Source of the DNA: Acidovorax defluvii
GTDB lineage: Bacteria > Pseudomonadota > Gammaproteobacteria > Burkholderiales > Burkholderiaceae_C
Length of the DNA stretch: 64,000 bases
NCBI GenBank assembly: GCA_003268905.1
Contig: QLTU01000001.1
Location: 124,001 to 188,000, forward strand
Reading direction: 5' to 3'
Shown here: one piece after another, positions 56,801 to 63,304 of the stretch
How positions within the stretch are numbered: position 1 is the stretch's first letter
Layout: the number at the start of each line of letters is the position of its first letter
Translations under genes and position numbers: made by a program
Notes under the pieces: model-generated
What the model saw: only the letters and a program-made list of their open reading frames with translations
The model's database searches: none
Told to the model about the DNA's origin: nothing

Positions 56801-57499
56801 GCAACTCCCAGTCTTCAGGCGATCAACGAGGCCGATGCAGCCATCACGCATGCGGCAGCAGGGCTACCTCCTTTGGCTGGCGATGCCCGTGAAGAAGCGG
56901 AAGAGCCAGCCGAAGCGGTCTACGCCCGGTCCGCATCCACGCCGTCAACGCCTGTACCGGGGGGCGCAAGCACCCAAAGGGATCGCCGCTTCCAGGCATC
57001 ACAGCCCACCGACGCAGTGCCACCCGGCGCCATCTCCGCCGACCTGTTCTACGAGCCCAGCTACGACGCGGTGTTGCAGCCTATGGTGGAGTGGGTCGTA
57101 CAGCGCGAAGGTCCGGTGCTGGATGCAGTGTTGGCGCGGCGCATTGCACGGGTACATGGGTTCCAGCGCACGGGAAGTCGGATTCAGGAACGGGTGGAGC
57201 AGATCGCCCGGCGGCTCTTCAAGACTACAGAGGAGGCGGGAGGCACGTTCTACTGGCCTCGCGAGATGGAGCCTTGCAGCGAGTTGGCATTCCGATGGCC
57301 GACGAACGATGACAGCACGCGAGGCGTTGAAGAGATCTGCGAAGCGGAGCTGCTGTCACTGGCTCGGTTGGTGCTGCAGCGAGGGCACTCCGGGCAAGAC
57401 GCATTGATCGCTATGGCTCGCGAGCTAGGCCTCCAACGTCTGCGCGAGGCAAACCGCGGCCGACTAGAGCTGACGCTCATGAAGGGACAGCAATGCTGA
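50837..57499 (+). CDS. DUF4011/SF1 helicase/Vsr-like nuclease/DUF3320 multidomain protein
   Basis: A 2,220-residue protein. A cysteine/histidine transglutaminase-like region sits near the N-terminus (Cys243 in GGLATCLDLALLF, His269 in TRGHAFVGVWL). Next comes DUF4011 (SLRNTLLNFKQGKKALLLDV, near 410). The SF1 helicase has Walker A GPPGTGKS (712-719), then a long insertion, Walker B FDEASQIP (near 1562), GDPKQLPPT, and motif VI NVAVTRARHEL (1798). A PD-(D/E)xK/Vsr-like nuclease follows: FESPFEAGVATALGRKGW, Asp1888, ECDGATYH (Glu1905) and VRIWSTDWW. DUF3320 lies at the C-terminus (LFYEPSYDAVLQPMVEWVV, near 2063-2150). The start at 50837 follows AGGAGA. The stop overlaps a 53-residue ORF by 7 bases. 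This architecture is seen in defence islands. Confidence 0.88.
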   Translation: MTRESGQSTEAGASENSAVSEAPPPTVRLQISAAKKLNLAAFQNAVPALYELVIVNETSSPISELTVQLISEPPFVKPRVWNVESVGAGESYHLRDLDVQLDGALLSRLTEAESASLHFELRSRKQSDEVLAKNDSTVELLARNQWGGIGHLPEMVAAFVQPNDQAIDRLLKGAALALQTGGKSGSIDGYTHGSKRAWELASGIWAAVLQRKLNYALPPASFEHTGQKVRSPSQVLDGGLATCLDLALLFAACLEQAHLNPLLVFTRGHAFVGVWLREEEFSTSVVDDITAVRKRLKLQEMLVFETTLAAQGQAVSFSQAIANANRQLSEEEEDKFELVIDVKRARMSRIKPLAQAYAVAEAVPVEVEPEGTIGIEDAPDLPDEAITDTPTSELDPKDRLARWQRKLLDLSLRNTLLNFKQGKKALLLDVAAPELEDTLAEGQSIKLLPSPALMQGQDPRSQQLHEARSLEDLRKAHAKDALKRREVFIRLEDQELEGRLVELYRGARNAMQEGGSNTLFIALGFLVWTRPDKPDSRVKAPLILLPITLNRKSARSGFTLQEHEDEALFNPTLVEMLRQDFQLELGIAAGDLPRDESGLDIAGIWKRVRSAIKDIRGWEVSEDVVLSMFSFAKYLMWKDLSDRTDDLRKSPVVAHLIDTPREPYPSTKPFPDARRLDADYAPQQVFCPLPADSSQLSAVMAAANGKDFVLIGPPGTGKSQTIANLIAQCLAEEKRVLFVAEKIAALDVVFRRLREVGLGEFCLELHSNKSRKLDVLSQLQKSWESKGEVDAATWEAKARQLGQVREQLSTYVERLHQRHGNGLTIFKAIGCVVGGDAQRDLRFSWASPRAHDQAALTELRNLAGRLQANAAAVNPDQLLTGPLVPVHVTEWSAKWQQEMVRSAQALQTTSRDFQAAAQTLGQMLGMEWPALHRQTRSALGVIAKALPQASAQDWSFCALPESETICAALKVGNDLLGQHREISSKMSAPWPAELQTRMPQAIDLLDKHRTLHTELGTPWPPAVSDEIERGVQLIEEMSQLRAGLSVKYASGVGQLNVSQLQRDWAKAEKAFWPMSWLGKRKVRSALEGVIEGTGEPRVAADLSALVRIKSLREEVQQLNPGAAAEGLWAGVKTRVDHARSALKTNTALHAARMHKPFALEGLDAALEGYCGERWTREVQRLKTLLDLDHRLTECASLSESSHGLWQGHNTDSAVLRSALAFERERLVLLQRGMLQAPHQEVAEGRCGPALQQQHEWLQRRSAVEARLLSMTGLATECPGVWNALDTDSDGIERALKFHASLKAGLSGLGLDPSAAAGARRSLHQVLATRRSELGDSGVIGQACHGAMANLSHLNSATDLFCNNAAQPDTVRRAFADLEPVELAETAVQLEANHHGLHAWCAWRHVQVDARNAGLPALVGAIEVGDVTPAQVPTAFEVNYARWWLAEAVDEDEVLKRFVSAEHELRIKEFRALDDEFTKVSREWIRAKLCANLPATDSIQRNSEWGILRHEITKKKQHKPLRQLLQEIPSVVLRLTPCLLMSPLSIAQYLSAEASNFDLVVFDEASQIPVWDAIGAMARGKQVVMVGDPKQLPPTNFFGRSDSTDGDDDVVEGDLESILDECLGASLPTRNLSWHYRSRHESLIAFSNHRYYGGGLVTFPSPVTDDRAVSFHLVKGRYEKGGARINQPEAQALVADLVSRLKRPGFRESGLTIGVVTFNSEQQGLIEDLLDDERRKDPGLEPYFSEMELEPVFVKNLESVQGDERDIMYFSITYGPDMASTVSMNFGPLNRDGGERRLNVAVTRARHELRVFSSLRGEQMDLSRTKANGVRDLKHFLEFAEIGPRALAEAHHGSQGDFESPFEAGVATALGRKGWQVHTQIGASSFRVDLGVVHPDFAGRYLAGVECDGATYHRSATARDRDKLREQVLRGLGWEIVRIWSTDWWVNPGGTLERVHAALTELLEKDRERQAAEAEAPSEEAVPAPNDDEATPSLQAINEADAAITHAAAGLPPLAGDAREEAEEPAEAVYARSASTPSTPVPGGASTQRDRRFQASQPTDAVPPGAISADLFYEPSYDAVLQPMVEWVVQREGPVLDAVLARRIARVHGFQRTGSRIQERVEQIARRLFKTTEEAGGTFYWPREMEPCSELAFRWPTNDDSTRGVEEICEAELLSLARLVLQRGHSGQDALIAMARELGLQRLREANRGRLELTLMKGQQC

Positions 57500-57654
57500 T
57501 CTTTCATAAATCGGGCCAGCTTCGCCGAGAGTTCGAAGACCACTGTCTACTTCGCGATATGGAAATAAGCGAGCTATCAGCGCCAATTCGGTCAAATCTG
57601 AAAAATAGTAAATCTGAAAGCATTGCAGATCTCAACCTGCAAGAATCAAAATGA
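57493..57654 (+). CDS. small 53-residue protein overlapping both neighbours
   Basis: An ATG at 57493 overlaps the stop of the large helicase by 7 bases, and the stop TGA at 57652-57654 overlaps the ATG of the nuclease gene by 4 bases (ATGA). The frame is open for 53 codons (MLIFHKSGQLRREFEDHCLL at the start, QESK at the end). It is charged and hydrophilic, without a membrane segment, cysteine cluster or known domain. The perfect overlaps on both sides are the main evidence that it is translated, either as a real subunit or as a leader that couples translation from the long ORF to the downstream genes. No function is assigned. Confidence 0.6.
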   Translation: MLIFHKSGQLRREFEDHCLLRDMEISELSAPIRSNLKNSKSESIADLNLQESK

Positions 57655-58829
57655 GCCGATCAGCAGACTACACAATTCAAGGCTTTTTATACCAATTCAA
57701 TCAGACGCTCTCGGAATTGCTGAAAGCGACTGATGATTCCATTATTACCATCGAGGGCATTGTCGAAGATATCGAGGTTCAAAACTTCTCTGGCATCAAG
57801 GCAATTCAGTGCAAGTATCACGAGACGCAAAGCAACTATTCGCCCAGCACACTTTACCATCCATTGCTTCAAATGATGAAGCACTTCAAGTCCAATCCGG
57901 ACGCGAAAATTCAATACCACCTTTTTGCACATTTTCCGAATAATCCAAATATCATGATTTCGGCAATCGAACTCAATGCCGCACTCAATTCGAAGAGCAA
58001 GGAGCTGAAGACGCTCATCGCCGACGTCTCCGGCGTGAATGTCAGTAACTTCCTAAAAGTTCTGACCATATCTGTCACGCCCAAGTATGACGACCTGATG
58101 AATGAGAATGAAAGGCAACTTGAGGCCCATGGCTTTAGTAGGGCAGAAGTTGAAACCCTCTTCTTTCCAAATGCAATTCAACTAATTGCAGATTTGAGCA
58201 TTAAACATGATGTAAAGCTAAGGCGGATCACCAAGAAAGAGTTTTTGGAGGCACTGCGAAGAATCAGATCCACTGCGGTTTCCCAATGGACCCTTGCACT
58301 GAAGACGAGAAGGAAAATTCTGGAAACAAGACGAAAGCAACTCAAACAGAACTTAAGTGCAAATGCTCGTCTTCGCCACCTCGTCATTTTCCCCACATTC
58401 ATGGCGGAGTTTGATGATCAGATTGTTCTATTTATCAAGGCGTTCATTGATAAATATCACTACAAACTGGCGCACACGCAGACCCCACTCTTTGCACTAG
58501 ATGTCCATCAGGATGATCTCGACAAGATTGCAGAGCGCCTGATTGCGAAGGACGTGACGCCAAACCATGGGCGTCCCGTAAAAACATTCTCTGAAGCTCT
58601 TTTTCTTCGGGAGCCAATGATCCAAAGGGACAGAAAGGAGTTTGCTCTGAGATTAATTTGCTGGGATGACTACAAAAAACTCTCGCTCAGTACAAAGGCT
58701 GATGATCTATTTGTCATCGGGTATGGAGACGCCGCAGGTGCAGCCTTGAAGGATGTAAACCTTGAAATTCTCGAGGCAGAAAAGTTCGATGAAATTAAAT
58801 ACATACTAGGGATAAGCAATGCCTATTAA
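57651..58829 (+). CDS. DUF4297-like restriction endonuclease-fold protein
   Basis: A 392-residue protein. The N-terminus shows a PD-(D/E)xK fold of the DUF4297/Cap4-like type: GFLYQFNQTLSELL, then Glu35 in TIEGIVEDIEVQ (with Glu39/Asp40) and the QxK motif at Gln53-Lys55 in IQCKYHE. The remainder (helical, with RRITKKEFLEALRRI and TRRKILETRRKQLKQ) is of unknown function and may sense or bind HerA. DUF4297 nucleases paired with HerA are a described anti-phage combination, and HerA follows with an 11-base overlap (58819-58829). The gene is less GC-rich than the helicase upstream, indicating separate origin. Domain assignment is by motif only. Confidence 0.72.
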   Translation: MSRSADYTIQGFLYQFNQTLSELLKATDDSIITIEGIVEDIEVQNFSGIKAIQCKYHETQSNYSPSTLYHPLLQMMKHFKSNPDAKIQYHLFAHFPNNPNIMISAIELNAALNSKSKELKTLIADVSGVNVSNFLKVLTISVTPKYDDLMNENERQLEAHGFSRAEVETLFFPNAIQLIADLSIKHDVKLRRITKKEFLEALRRIRSTAVSQWTLALKTRRKILETRRKQLKQNLSANARLRHLVIFPTFMAEFDDQIVLFIKAFIDKYHYKLAHTQTPLFALDVHQDDLDKIAERLIAKDVTPNHGRPVKTFSEALFLREPMIQRDRKEFALRLICWDDYKKLSLSTKADDLFVIGYGDAAGAALKDVNLEILEAEKFDEIKYILGISNAY

Positions 58830-60585
58830 AATTGGGGCCGTGCTCTCATGCGCGCCAGAAGCAGTCGTAATTGCAATTGATAACCTTGAAGTTTTTGAAA
58901 AGAATAAGGAGACACTGCAAGTTGGCCGTTTTTTGAAGATTGCGCAAGGCAACCATGATTTCACCATAGCAACCATTCGAAACATCAAGGGCGCCATTGG
59001 TGCCGGCCCCGATGGGAAGCCGATTTGGAGTTTTCAGATTGAATGCCAAGCGATTGGCACCTTGGTTGATGATAAGTCGTTTGATCGTGGCAGCCTTCTT
59101 CTGCCTGTGCCGACTGAGTATGCATTCATTGCGGAAGCAGATACCCTGGACAAGATATTTTCGACCGATGGAGATCACGATTTCCCGTTGGGAAAACTGT
59201 CCATGAATAAAACCATTGATCTCATGATTAATGGTAACCGGTTTTTTAGCAAGCATATTGCCGTCGTCGGCTCAACCGGCTCTGGTAAATCATGCACAGT
59301 CGCGAGCGTGCTGCAAGGCATCGTCGGCATTGCTCAGGGCAAGAACAACAATAAGGGATCCCAGAATAACTCACACGTGGTCATATTTGACATCCACGAC
59401 GAATACACTGCTGCGTTTACTCTCGAAAAGGAACAATCCTTCACTTTGAGTCGGCTCGATATTGACTCACTACAACTTCCGTACTGGCTCATGAACTCGG
59501 AAGAGCTAGAGAGTATGTTTATCGAAAGCAACGAAGCAAACTCGCATAATCAGGTTAGTCAATTCAAGCACGCAGTGGTCTTGAACAAGGAGAAGCACAA
59601 CCCGGGTGTGAAAGAGGTCACATACGACACACCGGTTTACTTCTCGATTCAGGAGGTTTTCCACTTCATCGAAAACCTAAACCGCGAGGTAATCGGTCGG
59701 CTGCCAGGAGAAGATAGGCCAAAGTTGGCCGATGGAAGCCTCGTACCTGACCGGAGAATCTACTTCGACAAGATCCACGACTTCGCAGTCAACTCCACAG
59801 CTGCTGCAACTAAGGCGACAAGCGGGCCATTTAATGGTGAGTTCAACAGGTTCGTTTCGCGACTGGAAGCGAAACTGGCTGACAGGCGACTCCGATTCCT
59901 TTTAAATGCAAGGAAGGCTGACGGGCAGGCCCATGTCACCACTGACTTTGAGGCGCTGATGAAGCAGTTCATCGGCTACCTTGACAAGGCGAATGTAACC
60001 ATCGTGGATTTGAGCGGAGTTCCCTTCGAGGTCCTCAGCATCACCGTCAGCCTAATCTCTCGGCTCATCTTTGACTTTTGTTTCCATTACTCAAAACTGC
60101 AGCATGGTCAAGGCAAGCTGAATGACATTCCTGTAATGCTCGTGTGCGAGGAGGCGCACAACTACGTTCCGCGGGATAACCACTCTGCCTATCGTGCATC
60201 CCGGAAGTCCATCGAGCGGATCGCAAAGGAGGGGCGGAAATACGGCCTGAGCCTTATGGTGGTAAGCCAGCGACCCTCTGAAGTGTCGGAGACCATATTC
60301 GCCCAGTGCAACAACTTCATTTCCCTGCGCCTGACAAACGACGCGGATCAGGCCTACGTTCGACGGCTTTTTCCAGACAACGCAAACGCCATCACCGAGA
60401 TACTGCCGAATCTTGCGCCGGGAGAGTGCGTGGTGGTCGGTGATGCTGTGTTGCTGCCAGCTGTAATCAAGATGCCATTACCTGCCCCTGAACCGCACTC
60501 TCAGAGCGTCAGAGTCAGTGATGAATGGAAGGAGCAGTGGCGCGATGTTGTCTTCTCGCAGGTCATTGACCGGTGGCGGAAGTAG
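58819..60585 (+). CDS. HerA-family DNA translocase ATPase
   Basis: A 588-residue HerA/FtsK-like ATPase. Walker A GSTGSGKS (151-158); Walker B VMLVCEEAHNYV with Glu444/Glu445; sensor-like VVSQRPSEVSETIFAQCNNF; arginine-finger region LRLTNDADQAYVRRLFP. The N-terminal HAS-barrel-like part precedes it. HerA forms hexameric rings that pull DNA and typically activate a partner nuclease (DUF4297, Sir2 or NurA). Here the nuclease gene overlaps it upstream by 11 bases. It is the last gene of the four-gene unit; 76 bases follow before the convergent SbcC-like gene. Confidence 0.88.
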   Translation: MPIKIGAVLSCAPEAVVIAIDNLEVFEKNKETLQVGRFLKIAQGNHDFTIATIRNIKGAIGAGPDGKPIWSFQIECQAIGTLVDDKSFDRGSLLLPVPTEYAFIAEADTLDKIFSTDGDHDFPLGKLSMNKTIDLMINGNRFFSKHIAVVGSTGSGKSCTVASVLQGIVGIAQGKNNNKGSQNNSHVVIFDIHDEYTAAFTLEKEQSFTLSRLDIDSLQLPYWLMNSEELESMFIESNEANSHNQVSQFKHAVVLNKEKHNPGVKEVTYDTPVYFSIQEVFHFIENLNREVIGRLPGEDRPKLADGSLVPDRRIYFDKIHDFAVNSTAAATKATSGPFNGEFNRFVSRLEAKLADRRLRFLLNARKADGQAHVTTDFEALMKQFIGYLDKANVTIVDLSGVPFEVLSITVSLISRLIFDFCFHYSKLQHGQGKLNDIPVMLVCEEAHNYVPRDNHSAYRASRKSIERIAKEGRKYGLSLMVVSQRPSEVSETIFAQCNNFISLRLTNDADQAYVRRLFPDNANAITEILPNLAPGECVVVGDAVLLPAVIKMPLPAPEPHSQSVRVSDEWKEQWRDVVFSQVIDRWRK

Positions 60586-60661
60586 GGCCAGGCAATGATC
60601 AACATGAGATCGCCACGCGCCACGGCTCATCTACGCGTCAACACCATGTTGCCGATGCGGG

Positions 60662-63304
60662 TCACTGCGCGATGCCCTGCGCCACCACCCCCAAATCCCG
60701 CCAAGCCGCCGGGTGGCAAGTGAAGATCAGCACCTGGTGCCGCTGCGCCGCGTCGTACAGCACCCGCTTCATCTGCCCTAGCCGGTCGTCGTCGGTGTTG
60801 ACCAGCGCGTCGTCCAGGATCAGCAGTGTGGGCCGGCCGGCTTCCTGTAGCAGGTCGGCATACGCGAGCCGGGCAACGATGCCCATCTGCTCGCGTGTGC
60901 CCACGCTCAGTTCCTCGAACCCGCCGCTCTCCTGCCCGCGCGGGCCGATGCGGGTGATGGCGCCGGGCGAGAGGTCTTCGGCTACCTCGATGCGCGCGCC
61001 CGGGAACAGGATGCCCAGGTAATGGTCCAGGTGCTTTTGCAGCGGCGCGCGCAGGCGGCGGGCCAGGGCTGAGCGCTTCTCGCGCAACAGGCCCAGCAAG
61101 TGGTCCAGCGCGGCGGCGCGGCGAGCCAGTTCGTCGGCGCGTCGGGTGGCAGCTTCCAGCTCGCGCTGGCGCTCGGCGCCCTGTTCTTCCAGGCCCAGCG
61201 CACCCTTGGTTTCGAGATCCACTTCCAGCCGCATGATGTCTTGCCGACGGCGTTCATGGCCTTCTTCCAGTTGCTGTGCGCTGCGCGCGAAGCGATCAAC
61301 GTCCTGGCGCAGTAGGGCCAGGTTCACGCTCTTGAGTTCGGCGGCTGTGGTCTCCACGCGCTGCAGGGCCGTGGCCTCTTGAACCAGTGCGTCGCTCAAC
61401 AACTGCCGCGCAGCGGCGATGCGCAGTGCGCGTTGGGCATCGTTGACAGTGGCCTGGGCGGCGGCCAGTTCTTGGCTCGCGGTGGCGTGGTCGCTCTGGG
61501 CTTTGCCGACCGCCACACGGGCTTGGTTGAACTCGGTGTTTGCGGATTCCAACGCGGCGGCAGCGCGTTCGGCCTGTGCCCGTGCCGTGGCCAGGTACGG
61601 TAGATCGTCGTCACCCGGCGCAGGTTGCGGCAAGTCGGCGAGGGCCGCGCGCAGCTCTTCCCCGCGCACGGTGCGGGATGCCAGCTCGGCTTCCAGCGCG
61701 TCCACGCCCTTGGGGGCCAAGGCTTCCAACACCTTCTGGCTGGCTTTGGCATCCTGCTGCCGCTGCGTGGCCTGGCGTGCGCGCTCTTCGGCTTCGGCCA
61801 GATTGGAAACGGCCAGCCTCTGCAGCAAAGTGCTTAGCTCGCCCGAGATGTCATCGCGCTGCGCTGTAAGCGCCGGGATGTCGGCGCCGCCGGGTTGTAC
61901 GGCGATGCGGCCGACGCCGTCGATCTGAATTTCCGTGCGGCTCACCACCGTGTGGCGAGCATGGCCTTTCACATCTTCGTCGCCCAGGCGCAGCGATTGC
62001 CCTTCGAGCAGTTCGAATTCCAGCGTGGTGGCTGCGGCGTCCAGCCGCACCCCGACATCGCGCAGCGATTCTGAAAGCTGTTTGAGCTTCTTCAAGTCTG
62101 CAACGGGGATGGCCAGGGCTTCGGCCTCGGCTTGCAGGCGGGCTAAGCGGGTGCGTTCTTCGAGCGCACGGGTGAGCGCGTCAGTCACGGCCGCGAGCGT
62201 GGTTTCCAGTTCGGCTGCGGCGCGGGTCGTATCGGCGCGCGTGGCGGCTACACGCACTCGCTCCAGCATCTGGCGGGCCTGCGCGTCGGCGGCCAGGGCC
62301 TCGCTGTGCCGTCGCTCCCAGGATTGCACCTCGGTCAGTGCGGTGGCTTCCGCCGCAGCCCACTTTTCCTGCGCTTGCTGGCGCGTGGTCACGGCCGCAT
62401 CGTCGCGGGCAAAGGCCTCTAGTTCCGAACGGTGGGAGGCAGTCTGCGCGCGCCACTGCTGCAGGGCGGCCTGCTCAGCCTGTTGTTGTGCTTCGAGCCC
62501 CTGCGCCGCCTCCAGCCGGGCCTGCGCCAGCCGGTGCTTCTCGCGGATGCCAACCCAGGGCCGTTCCTGCTCGTCGTGCTGATGCTCTAGGCGCAGGGTG
62601 GCGAGTCGGTCAACGCTGCCCTGGTAGACCACGATGTCGCGGTCGAGCGCGGCCAGCGCGTCCGTCAGCTCGGCTTTGCGCTGCAAGGCGGCGGCGTAGT
62701 CGCCTTTGGGGTTGCCAGCGGCGGGCGTCAGCAGCTCGTTGCGCTCGGTTTCCACGGCCCGCAACACGACGTCTCCACTGGAGGAGGTTAGGTCACCCAG
62801 CGACTCGCCCAGCACCTGCCGCAGGTGGTCTGCTGCGTAGGTAACGGCGTCGGCCAGTTCGTGCGAGGTACCTTGTCGAATCCAGAGCAGGCCGGGGATG
62901 CCCATGTGCTCGGGCGCGCTGGCGCCTTTGCCCGGGAACTTGAAGCCCAGCAACTGGGCCAGATGGTCTTCAGCAGCGACACCGTCCAGCGAGGGTTGCC
63001 CTTCGATGGTCAGGTCACAGCGCTTCTTGCCCAAGAACACCTTGGTGAGGTGGTACCGCTTCTCGCCCATGTCGAACTCCACATCGACCATAGGCGTGGC
63101 AGAAGAATCGCCCCAGGGGCGCAGGTGCTCCACGCTGCCCGAGCGATGCCGCTCAAAGAAGGCCGCACGAATGGCCTCAGCCACGGTGGACTTGCCGGAC
63201 TCGTTGGGCGCGGCGAACAAGTTGAGCCCGTCGGCGAAGCCATCAATCACCAAGGGTTCGCGGAAGCGTTTGAAGTGCTCAATGCGCAGTTTTCGGAGCT
63301 TCAT
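60662..63304 (-). CDS. SbcC/Rad50-like AAA ATPase
   Basis: An 880-residue SMC-like ATPase. N-terminal Walker A APNESGKST (32-40) after FREPLVIDGFADGLNLF. Two long coiled-coil arms rich in Ala/Gln/Glu (AEATALTEVQSWERRHSEAL; AERAAAALESANTEFNQARV) flank a central hinge. The C-terminal signature is FEELSVGTREQMG, and Walker B is TLLILDDALVNTDDDR. It would pair with the upstream metallophosphoesterase as a Mre11/Rad50-like nuclease that opens DNA ends (similar to YhaN/SbcC). Its ATG overlaps the phosphoesterase stop by 4 bases. It is convergent with herA and lies in the same island; whether it helps the defence operon or protects the host is unknown. Confidence 0.85.
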   Translation of the reverse strand: MKLRKLRIEHFKRFREPLVIDGFADGLNLFAAPNESGKSTVAEAIRAAFFERHRSGSVEHLRPWGDSSATPMVDVEFDMGEKRYHLTKVFLGKKRCDLTIEGQPSLDGVAAEDHLAQLLGFKFPGKGASAPEHMGIPGLLWIRQGTSHELADAVTYAADHLRQVLGESLGDLTSSSGDVVLRAVETERNELLTPAAGNPKGDYAAALQRKAELTDALAALDRDIVVYQGSVDRLATLRLEHQHDEQERPWVGIREKHRLAQARLEAAQGLEAQQQAEQAALQQWRAQTASHRSELEAFARDDAAVTTRQQAQEKWAAAEATALTEVQSWERRHSEALAADAQARQMLERVRVAATRADTTRAAAELETTLAAVTDALTRALEERTRLARLQAEAEALAIPVADLKKLKQLSESLRDVGVRLDAAATTLEFELLEGQSLRLGDEDVKGHARHTVVSRTEIQIDGVGRIAVQPGGADIPALTAQRDDISGELSTLLQRLAVSNLAEAEERARQATQRQQDAKASQKVLEALAPKGVDALEAELASRTVRGEELRAALADLPQPAPGDDDLPYLATARAQAERAAAALESANTEFNQARVAVGKAQSDHATASQELAAAQATVNDAQRALRIAAARQLLSDALVQEATALQRVETTAAELKSVNLALLRQDVDRFARSAQQLEEGHERRRQDIMRLEVDLETKGALGLEEQGAERQRELEAATRRADELARRAAALDHLLGLLREKRSALARRLRAPLQKHLDHYLGILFPGARIEVAEDLSPGAITRIGPRGQESGGFEELSVGTREQMGIVARLAYADLLQEAGRPTLLILDDALVNTDDDRLGQMKRVLYDAAQRHQVLIFTCHPAAWRDLGVVAQGIAQ

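Noticed and set aside
57493-60585. ABC-three-component system with a middle component
   Set aside because: The ATPase is HerA-like (hexameric translocase motifs), not an ABC ATPase, and the small ORF is far shorter than known middle components.
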